Part shown: piece after piece, positions 42,403 to 52,910 of the stretch
How the letters are laid out: each line of letters starts with the position of its first letter
Position numbering within the stretch: position 1 is the stretch's first letter
Assembly: GCA_037043455.1 (NCBI GenBank)
Contig: JAWPHD010003275.1
Span: 159,571 to 223,570 of the forward strand
Length of the DNA stretch: 64,000 nucleotides
Source: Cyrtodaria siliqua
Lineage: Eukaryota; Mollusca; Bivalvia; Adapedonta; Hiatellidae
Direction of reading: 5' to 3'
The notes under the pieces: generated by a model
The model's database searches: none
Told to the model about the DNA's origin: nothing
Seen by the model: only the letters and a program-made list of their open reading frames with translations
Translations under genes and position numbers: made by a program

Positions 42403-43579
42403 CAGTGCTCAAGAAATAGGATAGCCCGACGCCCGGGGCTCCTCGAAATCCATTCCGGGCCTGTTTCATTTTGCAGACGAGGAGCCCGTCGGGCCTGTCT
42501 AAAAAAAAAAAAAAAAAAAATATCCTCCAAAAAATCAGTTTTACTGGATCTCAAGCTCAATTTTCTCAAGACAAAATACTCCCATGTGTACTGTGAACTG
42601 TGAAAACACTTGCAATAAAGTATTAAAAATGTGTTATACACACATTGAAACAATAAGAAATTCGAATATTTTGCCTGGCTTCGTGTCGGCAGTTTGTCAC
42701 AACTTTGAGGTCACAATTGTTGACATAAATCTCATTATTCTGCTATTAGGGTTGTGTTTTCTTTCCTTTGTGATAAGAAATACCGTTTTTGTCATTAAAA
42801 ACACACTAATGCATGAAAAAAAAATCGTTATTGATGGTATTTCGATTGAATGTTTGTGAAATGTTCGGTGTCATAGTAGTTTGGATGGTACATAATTTCG
42901 GTTATTTTTTATTTTTTTATTTTTTTTTATTTTTACATAATCAAATAAGAAAAACTGTCCTTTACAAATACATGTTGGTGGAAAGAAAAATATATATACT
43001 GTATATGTATAAATACAGATATAAAGTATATTTCTATTCATTATTTAAGGTGTAAGGAGTTCCTGGAATCCTACTTTTAAATGAATTCTAGTCTAGGCTC
43101 CTAATTCTTTACTTGGAGAAAGTGGTGACAAAAAGAAAAAATATAGCCAGAGGCGGCTCTGATAGTCTCATAAAACCTGATTAAAAATTTGGCTCCAAGT
43201 TTAGCTCCAGTTTCACCAAGTCGGCTCTGATTATTATCGTTTGGCAACAGTGCTAGTACTCTCCTTTGCATTGGTTATAAATTACTATGTAATATTCTAT
43301 TCTAACATATTTTAAACGAAATGTTAAATAAGTCCGCTGACCAGGGAGCATAAAGTGGTAGCAAAAAGAAAAATCTAGTCAGAGGAGGTTCTGAGCTTGA
43401 TTAATACATACGTAACAAATGTGTCCTATAAAAGTGAATAAAGACACATTTCCAATAAGAAAAAATATTGGACCTTTCCATTTTAAATCAGGGCCTGTCC
43501 ATTTCAAATCGGGGCCTGTCCATTTTCAGAAGCAACAAGCCCTGGGCCTGTCTCTTAAAATAATTTTCTTTGAGCACTG
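42403..43579. mobile_element. 1177-bp non-autonomous DNA transposon nested in a core repeat
   Basis: The ends are CAGTGCTCAAGAAA and, on the other strand, CAGTGCTCAAAGAAA. The 5-bp TAATG is present on both sides (42398-42402, 43580-43584), and the intact target TATAATGAAAACTT can be seen in sister repeats. Subterminal CGGGCCTGTCT and GGGCCTGTC copies occur at both ends. The AT-rich interior has frames without recognisable domains. CAGTG ends recall hAT or Chapaev/CACTA groups, but the 5-bp duplication does not decide between them. A relative occurs at 61440-61590. Confidence 0.8.
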
Positions 43580-43805
43580 TAATGAAAACTTGTAGCGGCT
43601 ACTCCTCTGAAACTACTTGACGGATTTTCATGAAACTTTACAGCAATGTTGCTCTTGATGTCTAATTGATCCTAGAAAAATTTCAGGTCAGCCGAAAATT
43701 CAAGATGGCCGCCACGGCTAAAAATAGATTTTCAAAAAACAAGTTTGTAGCGACTACTTCCTGAAATCAAAATCAATCAGTAGAGCTTCAAGGTCATTGA
43801 CCTCT
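43580..43805 (-). repeat. Rest of the interrupted core repeat
   Basis: It resumes with AATGAAAACTTGTAGCGGC and ends with the family's terminal segment CAGTAGAGCTTCAAGGTCAT then TGACCTCTTGTTTA, also present at 51020-51058 and 60410-60442. Confidence 0.85.
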
Positions 43806-43987
43806 TGTTTACAATTAAAATGCTACCAGTAGAACATTTATCAGTACATTTTACATTAACATCAAAACAAAACAAAAAATATCGCTGAAAATGTGACACA
43901 TTCAAAAAAGAGAAAATTCACCACTAGAAGCTACTAGAGTTCTCGTTCATGTTTGACACGAGTCATTTAAATTATTTACTTTTGCAG

Positions 43988-44115
43988 TGAGTGAGGCGGA
44001 GTTGAGGCGACTAAAAGATGTTTTCAAACGTGTATCAACGATTAGCGGATTTATGACAGAAAGTGTCTTCATGCGGGAAGTACTTTGGGATGGAGTTCCA
44101 CCGAAGATTGCTCAG
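43988..44115 (+). CDS. USP32: USP32 coding exon 2
   Basis: The exon encodes VSEAELRRLKDVFKR, then ISGFMTESVFMREVLWDG and VPPKIAQ, about residues 20-62. It lines up with the vertebrate USP32 N-terminal region (helix before the first EF-hand-like unit, with the REVL-DGVPPK motif). The acceptor is TTTTGCAG and the donor CTCAG-GTAAGG. Its first two bases complete the codon left open by exon 1. The length of 128 nt ends in phase 0 and joins exon 3. Confidence 0.92.
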
Positions 44116-44700
44116 GTAAGGATATGCAATAGGGTGTAAATTTTAAGTCCAAAAATCTCAATGAGAAGATGTGTCATAGCTCAAAGGTCAAGGTCACACT
44201 TAGAGATCAAAGATCAAAATTGTGTCTTTGCCATAACTCTTTAATTACATTTAAGGAATTCCATCAAACTAAACAAAAAAAGCAGGTTCAAAAGTTGTGT
44301 TGTGCAAATAAATTACTTAACCTTCCATTTACCACAATCTCATTAAAATCAGACCCTTTATCACGCTACAATAATCTACACTACTAAGGATCTGACAACA
44401 CTGCATTGGAGGTCACGTCAGATTGACCTTACGATAAGCCAATCATATTTCAGCCTCCAAAATTGCTCGGTATAGACTGCTTCACTGCGCATGTCACGTT
44501 TCAGTCAAACACTGTGGAGCAGTGTACACTTGGTATTGAAAGAGACAATGTCCATAACATTTAGCTTATAAAATACAAAATAATTGCGTTTGTTTTAAAC
44601 GTATTTATTTTACATCGATTGCGGAACAAGTTCTTGCAACTTCGATTAATCACTCTCGATGGCTTCCTGGGTAAAACTAGTACTAAGCAGTGTGGATTAA
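44116..44700. other. Start of USP32 intron 2
   Basis: Contains AAGGTCAAGGTCACACTTAG-type text seen in pearl-like cores at about 44185. Otherwise unassigned. Confidence 0.45.
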
Positions 44701-44810
44701 TGATCTTGCTCAAGGATAAATAACGTGGCCGCGACGGAGGATCGAACCCACGACCTCTCGATCAGGAGTTCGGCGCTCTACCACTAGACCACCCATCCAC
44801 TTGCGTTGAC
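44700..44810 (-). mobile_element. tRNA-like SINE head
   Basis: On the minus strand TGGTCTAGTGGTAGAGCGCC is a good A-box region and GTCGTGGGTTCGATCCTCC a good B-box, about 50 nt apart. The acceptor stem does not pair and other sequence follows, so this is probably a SINE rather than a working tRNA gene. Confidence 0.55.
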
Positions 44811-45087
44811 AAACATAACACAACGAAAACACAATCATAATGCAATCATTTTTTAACGTAGTGTTATGTATTGCAGTTTTAGATAATTAATGACATCTTG
44901 TGTACTGTGTGCCACTTTACTGTGCAAACCACCACCTCAAACAATGTATATAATTATGTATACATATATATATATCATTATATATAATAAGAATGAATGA
45001 ATGTGTGCGTGTATGTGTGAGTGTATATTTGTATGTGTGCACAATAGTTTAACGGAAATATCACTGTTTTTGTTTTTGTTTTATATT

Positions 45088-45334
45088 CTCAGTTGCAAAA
45101 GAAATTGGACACTGACAATTTTACTTTACACCCTATCCTCTTTATCAAGCGACAGTCCCTTAAGGATTTGACCTATTGAAAAACAATAGACAACATGGTG
45201 GTGGCAATGGAATGATAAAAACTTTGGTACCAAACAAGGCATATTTATTTTGGAATTTGTCAATTTAATTCTAAGAAAACTTTATACAATTAAATCTAAA
45301 CAACACCCATTGTCCACTTTCTTTTGCGACTGAG
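45088..45334. mobile_element. 247-bp Tc1/mariner-like MITE
   Basis: The ends CTCAGTTGCAAAAGAAATTG and, on the other strand, CTCAGTCGCAAAAGAAAGTG continue as GGACA on both sides. A TA follows the right end (45335-45336), and TA occurs two bases before the left end. No coding content. Confidence 0.7.
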
Positions 45335-45690
45335 TATATGTTTTGCATTGTATATGTATGACTTTACAGAGAGCCCCAATGGAGATTAGTATAGGCTAAT
45401 TTGGTCACCCTCAATAAATACAGACATTCATGTATTCATTCATTCATTCACCAACCATTATTGAATATTTACTAAAAATCAAAAAAAAACATGTTTGTTT
45501 GACGGAATTTAATAACGGTACCAAAAAAATGTACCGATTCGTGGGGTTGAACCCATACTTAAATTACACTCACTTGTCAAATAGTCTCCTTTGCTATCAA
45601 CACAGCTAAGTGGGCCAGACATACTATGACATACTATTTAGAAAATGTAATGTCGTAATAATCTCGGTAAAATATATATTTTCAAAACAC
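45335..45690. other. USP32 intron 2, unassigned
   Basis: Short CATTCATTC-type repeats and an A-run only. Confidence 0.5.
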
Positions 45691-45694
45691 AGCG

Positions 45695-45985
45695 TTTTTT
45701 TCACCATTTTGGGAATGGGTCCGTGGCCGGTCAAATTGGGAAAAAACACGTGATTTTTCTCAAAATTAGGAAAAAACACGCGTTTTTTCTCAGAATTGGG
45801 GAAAATGTTGTTTTTGTATTTTGTGAAATATTACATATTTATTGATGATTTACATAATAAAAAACACATGATTTTTCTCAAAATTGGGGGGAAATCGCAT
45901 TTTTTCTCAGAATTGGGAAAAATGTGTTTCTGTATTTTGTGAAATATTACATATTTATTGATGATTTACATAATAAAATATTTTC
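45695..45985. repeat. ~118-bp tandem duplication within a dispersed repeat
   Basis: CACGTGATTTTTCTCAAAATT and GTGAAATATTACATATTTAT occur twice in order (about 45750-45862 and 45866-45980). The AATTGGGAAAAA motif recurs. Origin unknown. Confidence 0.75.
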
Positions 45986-46483
45986 ACAACTAATGTTTCA
46001 AGTTTTTATTGTACTTCACTGTGTTGTTACAGAATAATTTCCCTGTTTTTGTTGCCCCTGAAAATGTTAACAATGCTGTTAAGTTCATTGTCATTTAGGG
46101 TTGCACCAGATTCTCTGCATATTCTCATGACCGAGGAAAGAGTTTCCTGGCCCAGACGATTTCTGTTATTTGTCCTTTATTTAGTATTAACCCATCGCTC
46201 ACTGAGGCGCTTGTTAGAATATACTAGCGGTAAATCGTTTCGATAACATACACGCAGAAAGCGTTTCTGCAACGCATAAACAACATGGCGTCGTCCTCGG
46301 GTGACGAGGCTGTGTTTTGCGTTTCAATTACACAGAAAAGCAGAAGAAACGTACAACCCTGGTAAAAAACTTTATTAAGAAGATTAATCTAAAACAGAAC
46401 TGGGAAGATCTATTTCATCTGTGTATTGAGAATATCCCAGGAGAAAAATTGACGGAAAAACAACTTTGATTTGGGAATCGTAG

Positions 46484-46760
46484 TCCGGTACACTATTTAG
46501 ACTTGTCCTATATATTGTATTCCGGTACTGTAGTTAGACTGGTCCAATATTGTATTCTGGTACAGAAGTTGTTAGTATTGTATTTTGGTACACTAATTAG
46601 TCTGACTGTCCCCATATTGAGTAACGGTACACTATTTAGACTGGTCCTTATTGTATTCTGGAACAGTAGTTAGACTGGTCCTATATTGTATTCAGGTATG
46701 GTATTTAGACTGGTCCTGTATTGTATTCTGGTACAGTAGTTAGACTGGCAGGTCCGTAGA
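46484..46760. repeat. ~34-bp minisatellite, left block
   Basis: About eight units of TTAGACTGGTCCTATATTG and TATTC(C/T)GGTACAGTAG with variable length. The same unit continues at 47297. Confidence 0.85.
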
Positions 46761-46985
46761 ATGCAATAAAATAGTACTTCGTGTTAATATAAATAACATT
46801 AAATTACTTTAAATGTTTTCAGTTTCTTTTTAGTTATAAGATATATAATTTACGGTAAAAAGTAAGGATATTGATGCTGTTATAGACATATTCACCGGTA
46901 CAAAATATACGCCAAAACGCACCTCCGACAGTCTAGCTGAAAAAAATTTCCGGGCAAGCATGCCATCGGACCCCTAGAACTCGGC

Positions 46986-47248
46986 GAGGCGTCCGTGGCC
47001 GAGTGGTTAACGTCTCTGACTTGCAATCACTTGCCCCTCACCGCTGTAGGTTCGATCCCTCAGGGGCCTAGGAATCTTTATGTGAGGAAGCTATCCAGCT
47101 GGCTTACGGAACGTTGGTGGTTCTATCCAGGTGCCCGCCCGTGCACGAAAATTGCCCGGAGGGGCATCTGGGGTCTTCCTCCACCAATGGAAGCTGGAAA
47201 GTCGCCATATGACCTTAGCTGTTGGTGCGACTATAAAATCCAATTCAA
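46986..47248 (+). mobile_element. tRNA-derived SINE, second family, with 13-bp target duplication
   Basis: The head GCGTCCGTGGCCGAGTGGTT (A-box) and GTAGGTTCGATCCCT (B-box) look like a class II (Ser/Leu-type) tRNA. The body ends CGACTATAAAATCCAATTCA. CCTAGAACTCGGC flanks both sides (46973-46985, 47249-47261). The 118-residue frame through it is non-coding. It lies in USP32 intron 2. Confidence 0.85.
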
Positions 47249-47296
47249 CCTAGAACTCGGCCTACACATCATATTCAGCCAAGCTACTCCCCTGAC

Positions 47297-47800
47297 TGGT
47301 CCTGTGTTGTATTCCGGTACGGTGGTTAGACTGGTCATGTATTGTATTTAGGTACAGTAGTTAGACTGGTCCTGTATTGTATTCAGGTACAGTAGTTAGA
47401 CTGGTCCTGTATTGCGTTCCGGTACAGTAGTTAAACTGGTCCTGTATTGTATTCCGGTACAATAGTTAGGCTGGTCCTGTATTGTATTCTGGTACACAGT
47501 CACTAATTGTACTGTTCCTTTATTGTATTTATAACAGTACAATAGTAAGACTGGTCTCATATTGTGTTTTGGTACAGTAGTTCGACTGGTCTCATATTGT
47601 ATTTTGGTACAATAGTTAGACTGGTCTCATATTGTATTTTGGTCAATTGTAAGACTGGTCTCATATTGTATTTTGTTTCAATAGTTGGACTGGTCTCATA
47701 TTGTATTTTGGTACAATAGTTAGACTGGTCTCATATTATATTTAAACTGGTCTCATATTATATTTCATTACAAATGTTAGACTGGTCCCATATTGTATAC
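47297..47800. repeat. ~34-bp minisatellite, right block
   Basis: About fifteen units of GGTACAGTAGTTAGACTGGT and CCTGTATTGTATTC; the later units read TCTCATATTGTATTTTGG. The change of consensus along the array shows local homogenisation. Confidence 0.85.
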
Positions 47801-48198
47801 TGGTCATGCACTCTATTCTGTTAAAGTTGTTAATCGCATAACAGCATTCATCGAAGGATACCCGTGATCTACAAAATACACATTTCAGAATGAAATGGCA
47901 TATCAGTTTGATATTTAATGTTTTCGGTGGTTTATTGGAGTGTAAACTTTGCCTATAGTTAATCAACCACACATTATAACTAATTTATGAGATAAATTTG
48001 TTCAATTTTATCAGATTCATGCTTTTAATGGCGCTGTCAGTCACATAAAAACGGACATAGCAAAAGCTTCGAATGAAAACTTTCTGCAAACGAATGTGCA
48101 GTTGGAAGGACAGAGACAATGGTATCACTATACTGATTATGTTAACATTTATTTCCAAGTTGTTGTTATTTCTAAGGTTTAAAGACCGTCCGCCAACT

Positions 48199-48221
48199 AA
48201 AGCGCCAGGAGAACCCTGGCG
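48199..48221. repeat. Hairpin containing a hAT-type terminal motif
   Basis: AGCGCCAGG-AGAA-CCCTGGCGCT forms a nine-base stem. The minus strand reads CAGGGTTCTCCTGG, the same CAGGGTTCTCC that begins the hAT element at 63185. Confidence 0.7.
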
Positions 48222-48293
48222 CTATGGGCACAATAGAGTCTGGTCTTTTTTTTTTATTTATTTCCAAGTAAAACTATTTGTGTGTATTTGCAG

Positions 48294-48399
48294 CTGCTGT
48301 TTAAAGCGTTTGGTGGAACATCCAAGGGAATCTCATTTAAGGAACTTCTTGTGGGGCTGGTCGTTCTGACAAAGGGAACAAAGGAAGAGAAGATCAAAT
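48294..48399 (+). CDS. USP32: USP32 coding exon 3
   Basis: The exon encodes LLFKAFGGTSKGISFKELLV, then GLVVLTKGTKEEKIK, about residues 63-97. The FGGTSKG and the L-VGLV-LT-G-EEK pattern match the USP32 EF-hand region. The acceptor is TGTGTATTTGCAG; the donor AAAT-GTAAGT leaves one base (T, expected Tyr). The 106-nt length keeps the frame. No fourth exon was recognised between here and 64000, so intron 3 is at least 15 kb or a diverged exon was missed. Confidence 0.92.
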
Positions 48400-48483
48400 G
48401 TAAGTGTTTGTTGATTGTAAACGTTCTCGCCTCTCATCATTGTGGGTTATCATGGTTCTGGAAATATTTGGGGCGAGTTAGAT

Positions 48484-49275
48484 TTTTTTGGCTTTTAGTA
48501 ACTGCCTGTATTGATGGTGAGGCACTTTTGTGTTTGACATTAGTGATGTTAGGAAGCCATATATATATATATAATTATATATTTATGATAATAAACAGTA
48601 ATAAATAATACATGTTTTAAGAGTTTTATTTAAAAAAAAATCATAAAAATATTTACTAAAATAAGTTCATTCACAATAATACATACACAATAATACAAAT
48701 TACACATCAACAAAACATCTAAAATACATACAATAAACAATAATAAATAATACATGTTTTAATACATATTTTAATACACGATAAAGAAGAAAACATACAT
48801 ACAAAGATTTATTATAAATAAGTTTATACACAATATTGCAACATATACATCATGCACACATATAATACCATAAACTACACAATATTCATCCCTGGAAATA
48901 AAACAGCACATCTGTTAATACTTAAAAAATATAACCTTAGCACTCAAATAAATCCAACACAAATTAGCCCATTCAATGTCTTGACTTTCACACATTAGCT
49001 AGCAGTTCCTATTCAGATGCTTGACCTTCAAGGCCTGGCCTTGTGCCACTCTTGCACTGCCCTGTCATTTTCAAACTCTGATGGAGGTGGGCCCTGCATT
49101 GTTACTGCCAGCATTGCGTTGAGAACTCTGTTAGTCAGAATTGATGTGTGCTGTCTTAATTCTCTTGAGTGTAGAAAATCCCCTCTCGCAATCTGCTGTT
49201 GATGTTGGAAGAAGCAGACCAACAGCTGCAAAAGTTGGGGTAAGATTCCTGGTATCCCCTTCGTCACCCATTCAA
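48484..49275 (-). pseudogene. hAT transposase relic, copy A
   Basis: The minus strand at about 49141-49200 reads TADCERGFSTLKRIKTAHIN, the hAT C-terminal dimerisation region. One frame over, ILTNRVLNAMLAVTMQGPPP then SEFENDRAVQEWHKA follows, so one indel breaks the frame. The 48484-48960 part is an AT-rich 3' region shared with 63255-63720, including GGCTTTTAGTAACTGCCTGT and an (AT)n run. The catalytic part is missing. Confidence 0.7.
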
Positions 49276-49299
49276 TGTTCCTGTCAGCTGACCTGTTTT

Positions 49300-50350
49300 T
49301 AGCAGAGCTTATGGGATGCCAAGTTGTCCGTCGTCGGCGTTAACTTTTGTCTCGTTAAGACGATAGGGTCTTCATTTTTTATCCGATCTTTACCAAACTT
49401 TAACAGGTTGTTAATATCAATGAAAGCTCGGATGAGTCCGAAAACCAGCCAGATCGGACAAGTAACAGCGGAGTTATGGCCCTTGATTTAGTTAAAAAAT
49501 GCTATATCGCTTTATTTTGCCTCGTTAAGACGATAGGGCCTTCATTTTTCATCCTATCTTTACCAAACTTTACCACATTGTTAATATCAATGAAAGCTTG
49601 GACAAGTTCGAAAACCAGCCAGATCTGACCAGGAACAGCAGAGTTATGGTCCTTGATTTAGTTAAAAAAGCTATATTTTGCCTCGTTAAGACGATAGGGC
49701 CTTCATTTTTCATCCTATCTTTACCAAACTATACAACATTGTTTATATCAATGAAAGCTCGGACAAGTTCGAAAACCAGCCATATCGGACTAGTAACAGC
49801 GGAGTTATGGCACTTGATTTAGTTAAAAATGCTATATTTTGCAGCGTTAAGACGATAAAGGCTTCACTGTTCATCTGATCTTTACCAATGTTTATCAGAT
49901 TGTTAATGTTGTTGAAAGCTCGAACAAGTTTGAAAACCAGCCATATCGGACCAGTAACAGCGGAGTTATGGCCCTTGATTTAGTTAAAAATGTTATATTT
50001 TGCCTCGTTAAGACGATAGGGGCTTCATTGTTCATCCGATCTTTACCAAACTTTATCAGATTGTTAATATCAATGAAAGCTCGGACAAGTTCGAAAACCA
50101 GCCATATCGGATTAGTAACAGCGGAGTTATGGCCCTTGATTTAGTTAAAAATGCTATATTTTGCCTCGTTAAGACGATAGGGCCTTCATTTTTCATCCGA
50201 TCTTTACCAAACTTTATCGTTTATGTCTATGAAATCTTGGTCAGGTTTGAAAACCAGCCCGATTGAACCAGTAACAGCCTAGTTAAGGACCTTGATTTTG
50301 TTAAAAATGCTATAATTTGCCTCGTCATGCGTTAGGGCCTTCATTTTGCA
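49300..50350. repeat. ~165-bp tandem core array, six units (pearl-like)
   Basis: The array is preceded by AGCAGAGCTTATGGGATG and a GTCCGTCGTC stretch. About six units follow, with CCTCGTTAAGACGATAGGGC, CATCCGATCTTTACCAAACT, AATATCAATGAAAGCTCGGA and CAGCGGAGTTATGGCCCTTG. The last unit is decayed. Non-coding. Confidence 0.85.
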
Positions 50351-50429
50351 TACTTTAGCAGATTTTATGACTTTCTTTTTTTTATATGATTATTAATTTT
50401 ATTTAATGGTGTCTTTATTTGAATTTTTA

Positions 50430-51058
50430 TTAGCTCTACTGATCAGAGATCAGCAGAGCTTATGCCGTGGTGCGGCGTCTGTCGTCCGTCCGTCTGTCCG
50501 TCCGTTAACTTTTTTTTGTAGCGACTACTCCTCTGAAACTACTGAATGGATTTTCATGAAACTTTACAGAAATGTTGCCCATGAAGTCTAGTTGATCCTA
50601 GCAAAAATTCATGTAGATGTGAAATCCAAGATGGCCGCCAAATCTAAAAATAGGTTTTTAAAAAACAAGTTTGTAGCGACTACTTCTTGAAAACTCTAAG
50701 GGATATTGCTATGGGACTTTTTCTAAAATGATCAGCATGACATGATGTTGGTCCTTGTCGAAAATCGTTTTGATTCGCATTTAAACATGGCTGTCAGCGG
50801 CCATCTTTGTTTACATAGAGTTATATAATGAAAACTTGTAGCGACTATTCCTCTGAAACTACTAGACGGATTTTCATGAAACTTCACAGGAATGTTGCTC
50901 TTGATGTCTAATTGATCCTAGCAAAATTTCAGGTCGGCCGGAAATTCAAGATGGCCGCCACGGCTAAAAATAATTTTTCAAAAACAAATCTGTAGCGACT
51001 ACTTCCTGAAATCAAAATCAATCAGTAGAGCTTCAAGGTCATTGACCTCTTGTTTATA
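50430..51058 (-). mobile_element. Compact core-repeat element with both ends
   Basis: It starts CTGATCAGAGATCAGCAGAG then CTTATGCCGTGGTGCGGCG, followed by a CCGTCCGTCTGTCCGTCCG microsatellite and two ~320-bp units with AAGATGGCCGCC. It ends CAAGGTCATTGACCTCTTG. This is the best copy for defining the ends of the family seen at 17540, 41530 and 59590. Confidence 0.75.
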
Positions 51059-51425
51059 GGGTGGATTTGGGCCATTTATATAGAGTATTCTGTAAGCTGA
51101 GACTGGCATACGGTATTCTGCTGGTGGTATTTGCGTCCTTTTCATATGTCGGATGATCGACCAGTTATTTAGTATGAAGAATGTGGTTCTTAATTTATGG
51201 AGTATGAACAGTGCCAGAGGGGTGGGATGGTGGTTACACCACTGGGATGGGCACCCATCAGTGACAGCTCAAGTTTATACAGTATGATGTCAGCTTTAAT
51301 AGACAGCTATCAATGACTAATTCACCTAACCACCTTGGTCACTGTAACATTTGGTTATCGCTTGGTTATCACTTGGTTATCTGCCTCTTACTATTATTTG
51401 TTTTGTTTTAATTTATATGCCCCGG

Positions 51426-51559
51426 TAGTACATATCTGTAGATCAGAATATTTAGTTAGGGGAATATGTAAGCACGTTGAGTAACTAATATGTAGTACAT
51501 ATTCTATAGATCAGAATATTTAAATATGGAAATGTGTAAGCTCGTTGAGTAACTAATAT
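51426..51559. repeat. Tandem duplication (about 65 bp)
   Basis: GATCAGAATATTTA and GTAAGC(A/T)CGTTGAGTAACTA followed by ATAT occur twice. A third, partial copy follows the inserted element at 52845. Confidence 0.8.
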
Positions 51560-52844
51560 CAAGGAGTAAGTATACAGGGAGGAGACACGGGTTCATAAAC
51601 GTTCTAGTTTATCGATAGCCATTTGCTATTTTATCAATACAGGTTAATCGATCGTAAGCTCATTACATTCCAAAAGTTAAAATTTCAGCCAACATCTCAA
51701 AATAGGCAATTTTACAGTCTCTTTTTTACGGCTTTCTGTTATAACCAACATCACGAAATTACCTTCTTCACAAAGATAAATATGTCTACTATTCCCTTTT
51801 CGTTATTGTTTATGTCTAATATAACCCATACTTTGTATCTCGTTTGCAATAGCTATACACCGTTTTTAATTTGAACAATTTAAAATTTCAGCTGATATCT
51901 CAAAAGAGGCATTTTCATCACCTCGTTTTAGGCTTTGTCTTATAATCACCACCGTGAAATTACCTTCTTCACAAAGATAAATATGTCTAATTCATGTCTG
52001 TATTCACTTTTTGTTATTATTAATGCCTAATATAACCGGTAGTCTCGTATCTCGTTTGCAATAGCTATATACATGTACACTGTTAACCATGACAGAGGAT
52101 CCGCCATTTTGAATTTTCCTGTCTGCCTCAATACAAACTAGGTCAAGTTTAAAAACCAATATATCAGCTCACAATTGCTTTAAAAATATCAGAATAATGA
52201 CACATTGTCAATTAAAGTTATATTTACAATTTTGTTGTGTAAACTTTAAATTTTATAGCCAGTATCATAGAAGAAACATTTTCTGAAAATGTCATATTTA
52301 GTGGATTTGGGGAAACCTGCCCGCTATTTTTAGCTCCTGGCAGAAAAGGTGCTTGTGATGTAATGGTGTTTTCTTTAGATAACCAATCAAATTCATTATT
52401 CAAATTAGATGCTAATGTTAGATGGTACTATGGGTAATATAAGAATATAAAATTTGATGGAAAATTTTGATAATTTCTATTTAAATCTAGGTCAAAGTTG
52501 GCCAGCGTTGGAGCTTAATTTTACCAAGAAATAATTTGACGTTCATCAGCGTTCATACGCCAATTTATTTTCTTTAATTTTTATCTCTTAGTGCATTTAA
52601 GCGGCAGGTCAATATTTACACGTAACTGGTTGAAAATAGTAGAGCGCAATACACCGTCAGCTGATGACGCGTGTTGTGTATACACAGGTAAATGCACCAA
52701 ATCTGGCAGATAAAAATCCAACATGTTAAAAGTTTAAACTGCTATAACAGATCAGTAGTTATATTCAAGCAGAAGCGAAACACACGTGCGACAACATAAA
52801 ACGGCTAAATGGTCCATGTCTCCTCCCTGTATACTTACTCCCTG
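51560..52844. mobile_element. 1285-bp non-autonomous hAT-like element
   Basis: The ends CAAGGAGTAAGTATACAGGG and, on the other strand, CAGGGAGTAAGTATACAGGG continue as AGGAGACA on both sides. CTAATAT is duplicated on both sides (7 bp matching, an 8-bp duplication with one mismatch is possible). Inside, a segment of about 200 bp with ACCTTCTTCACAAAGATAAA is tandemly doubled. No transposase frame. Confidence 0.75.
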
Positions 52845-52910
52845 CTAATATGTTATACATATTCTATAGATCAGAATATTTAAATATGGAAATGTGTAAG
52901 CTAAATGTTG

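Noticed and set aside
44700..44810. Possible tRNA gene (also 25860, 33795, 46986, 60490)
   Set aside because: A- and B-boxes are present, but acceptor stems do not pair, SINE bodies follow, and two copies have target duplications, so they are SINEs.
46284..46364. Short ORF MASSSGDEAVFCVSITQ with a Kozak-like ATGG
   Set aside because: Only 26 codons, no domain and no convincing downstream exon.
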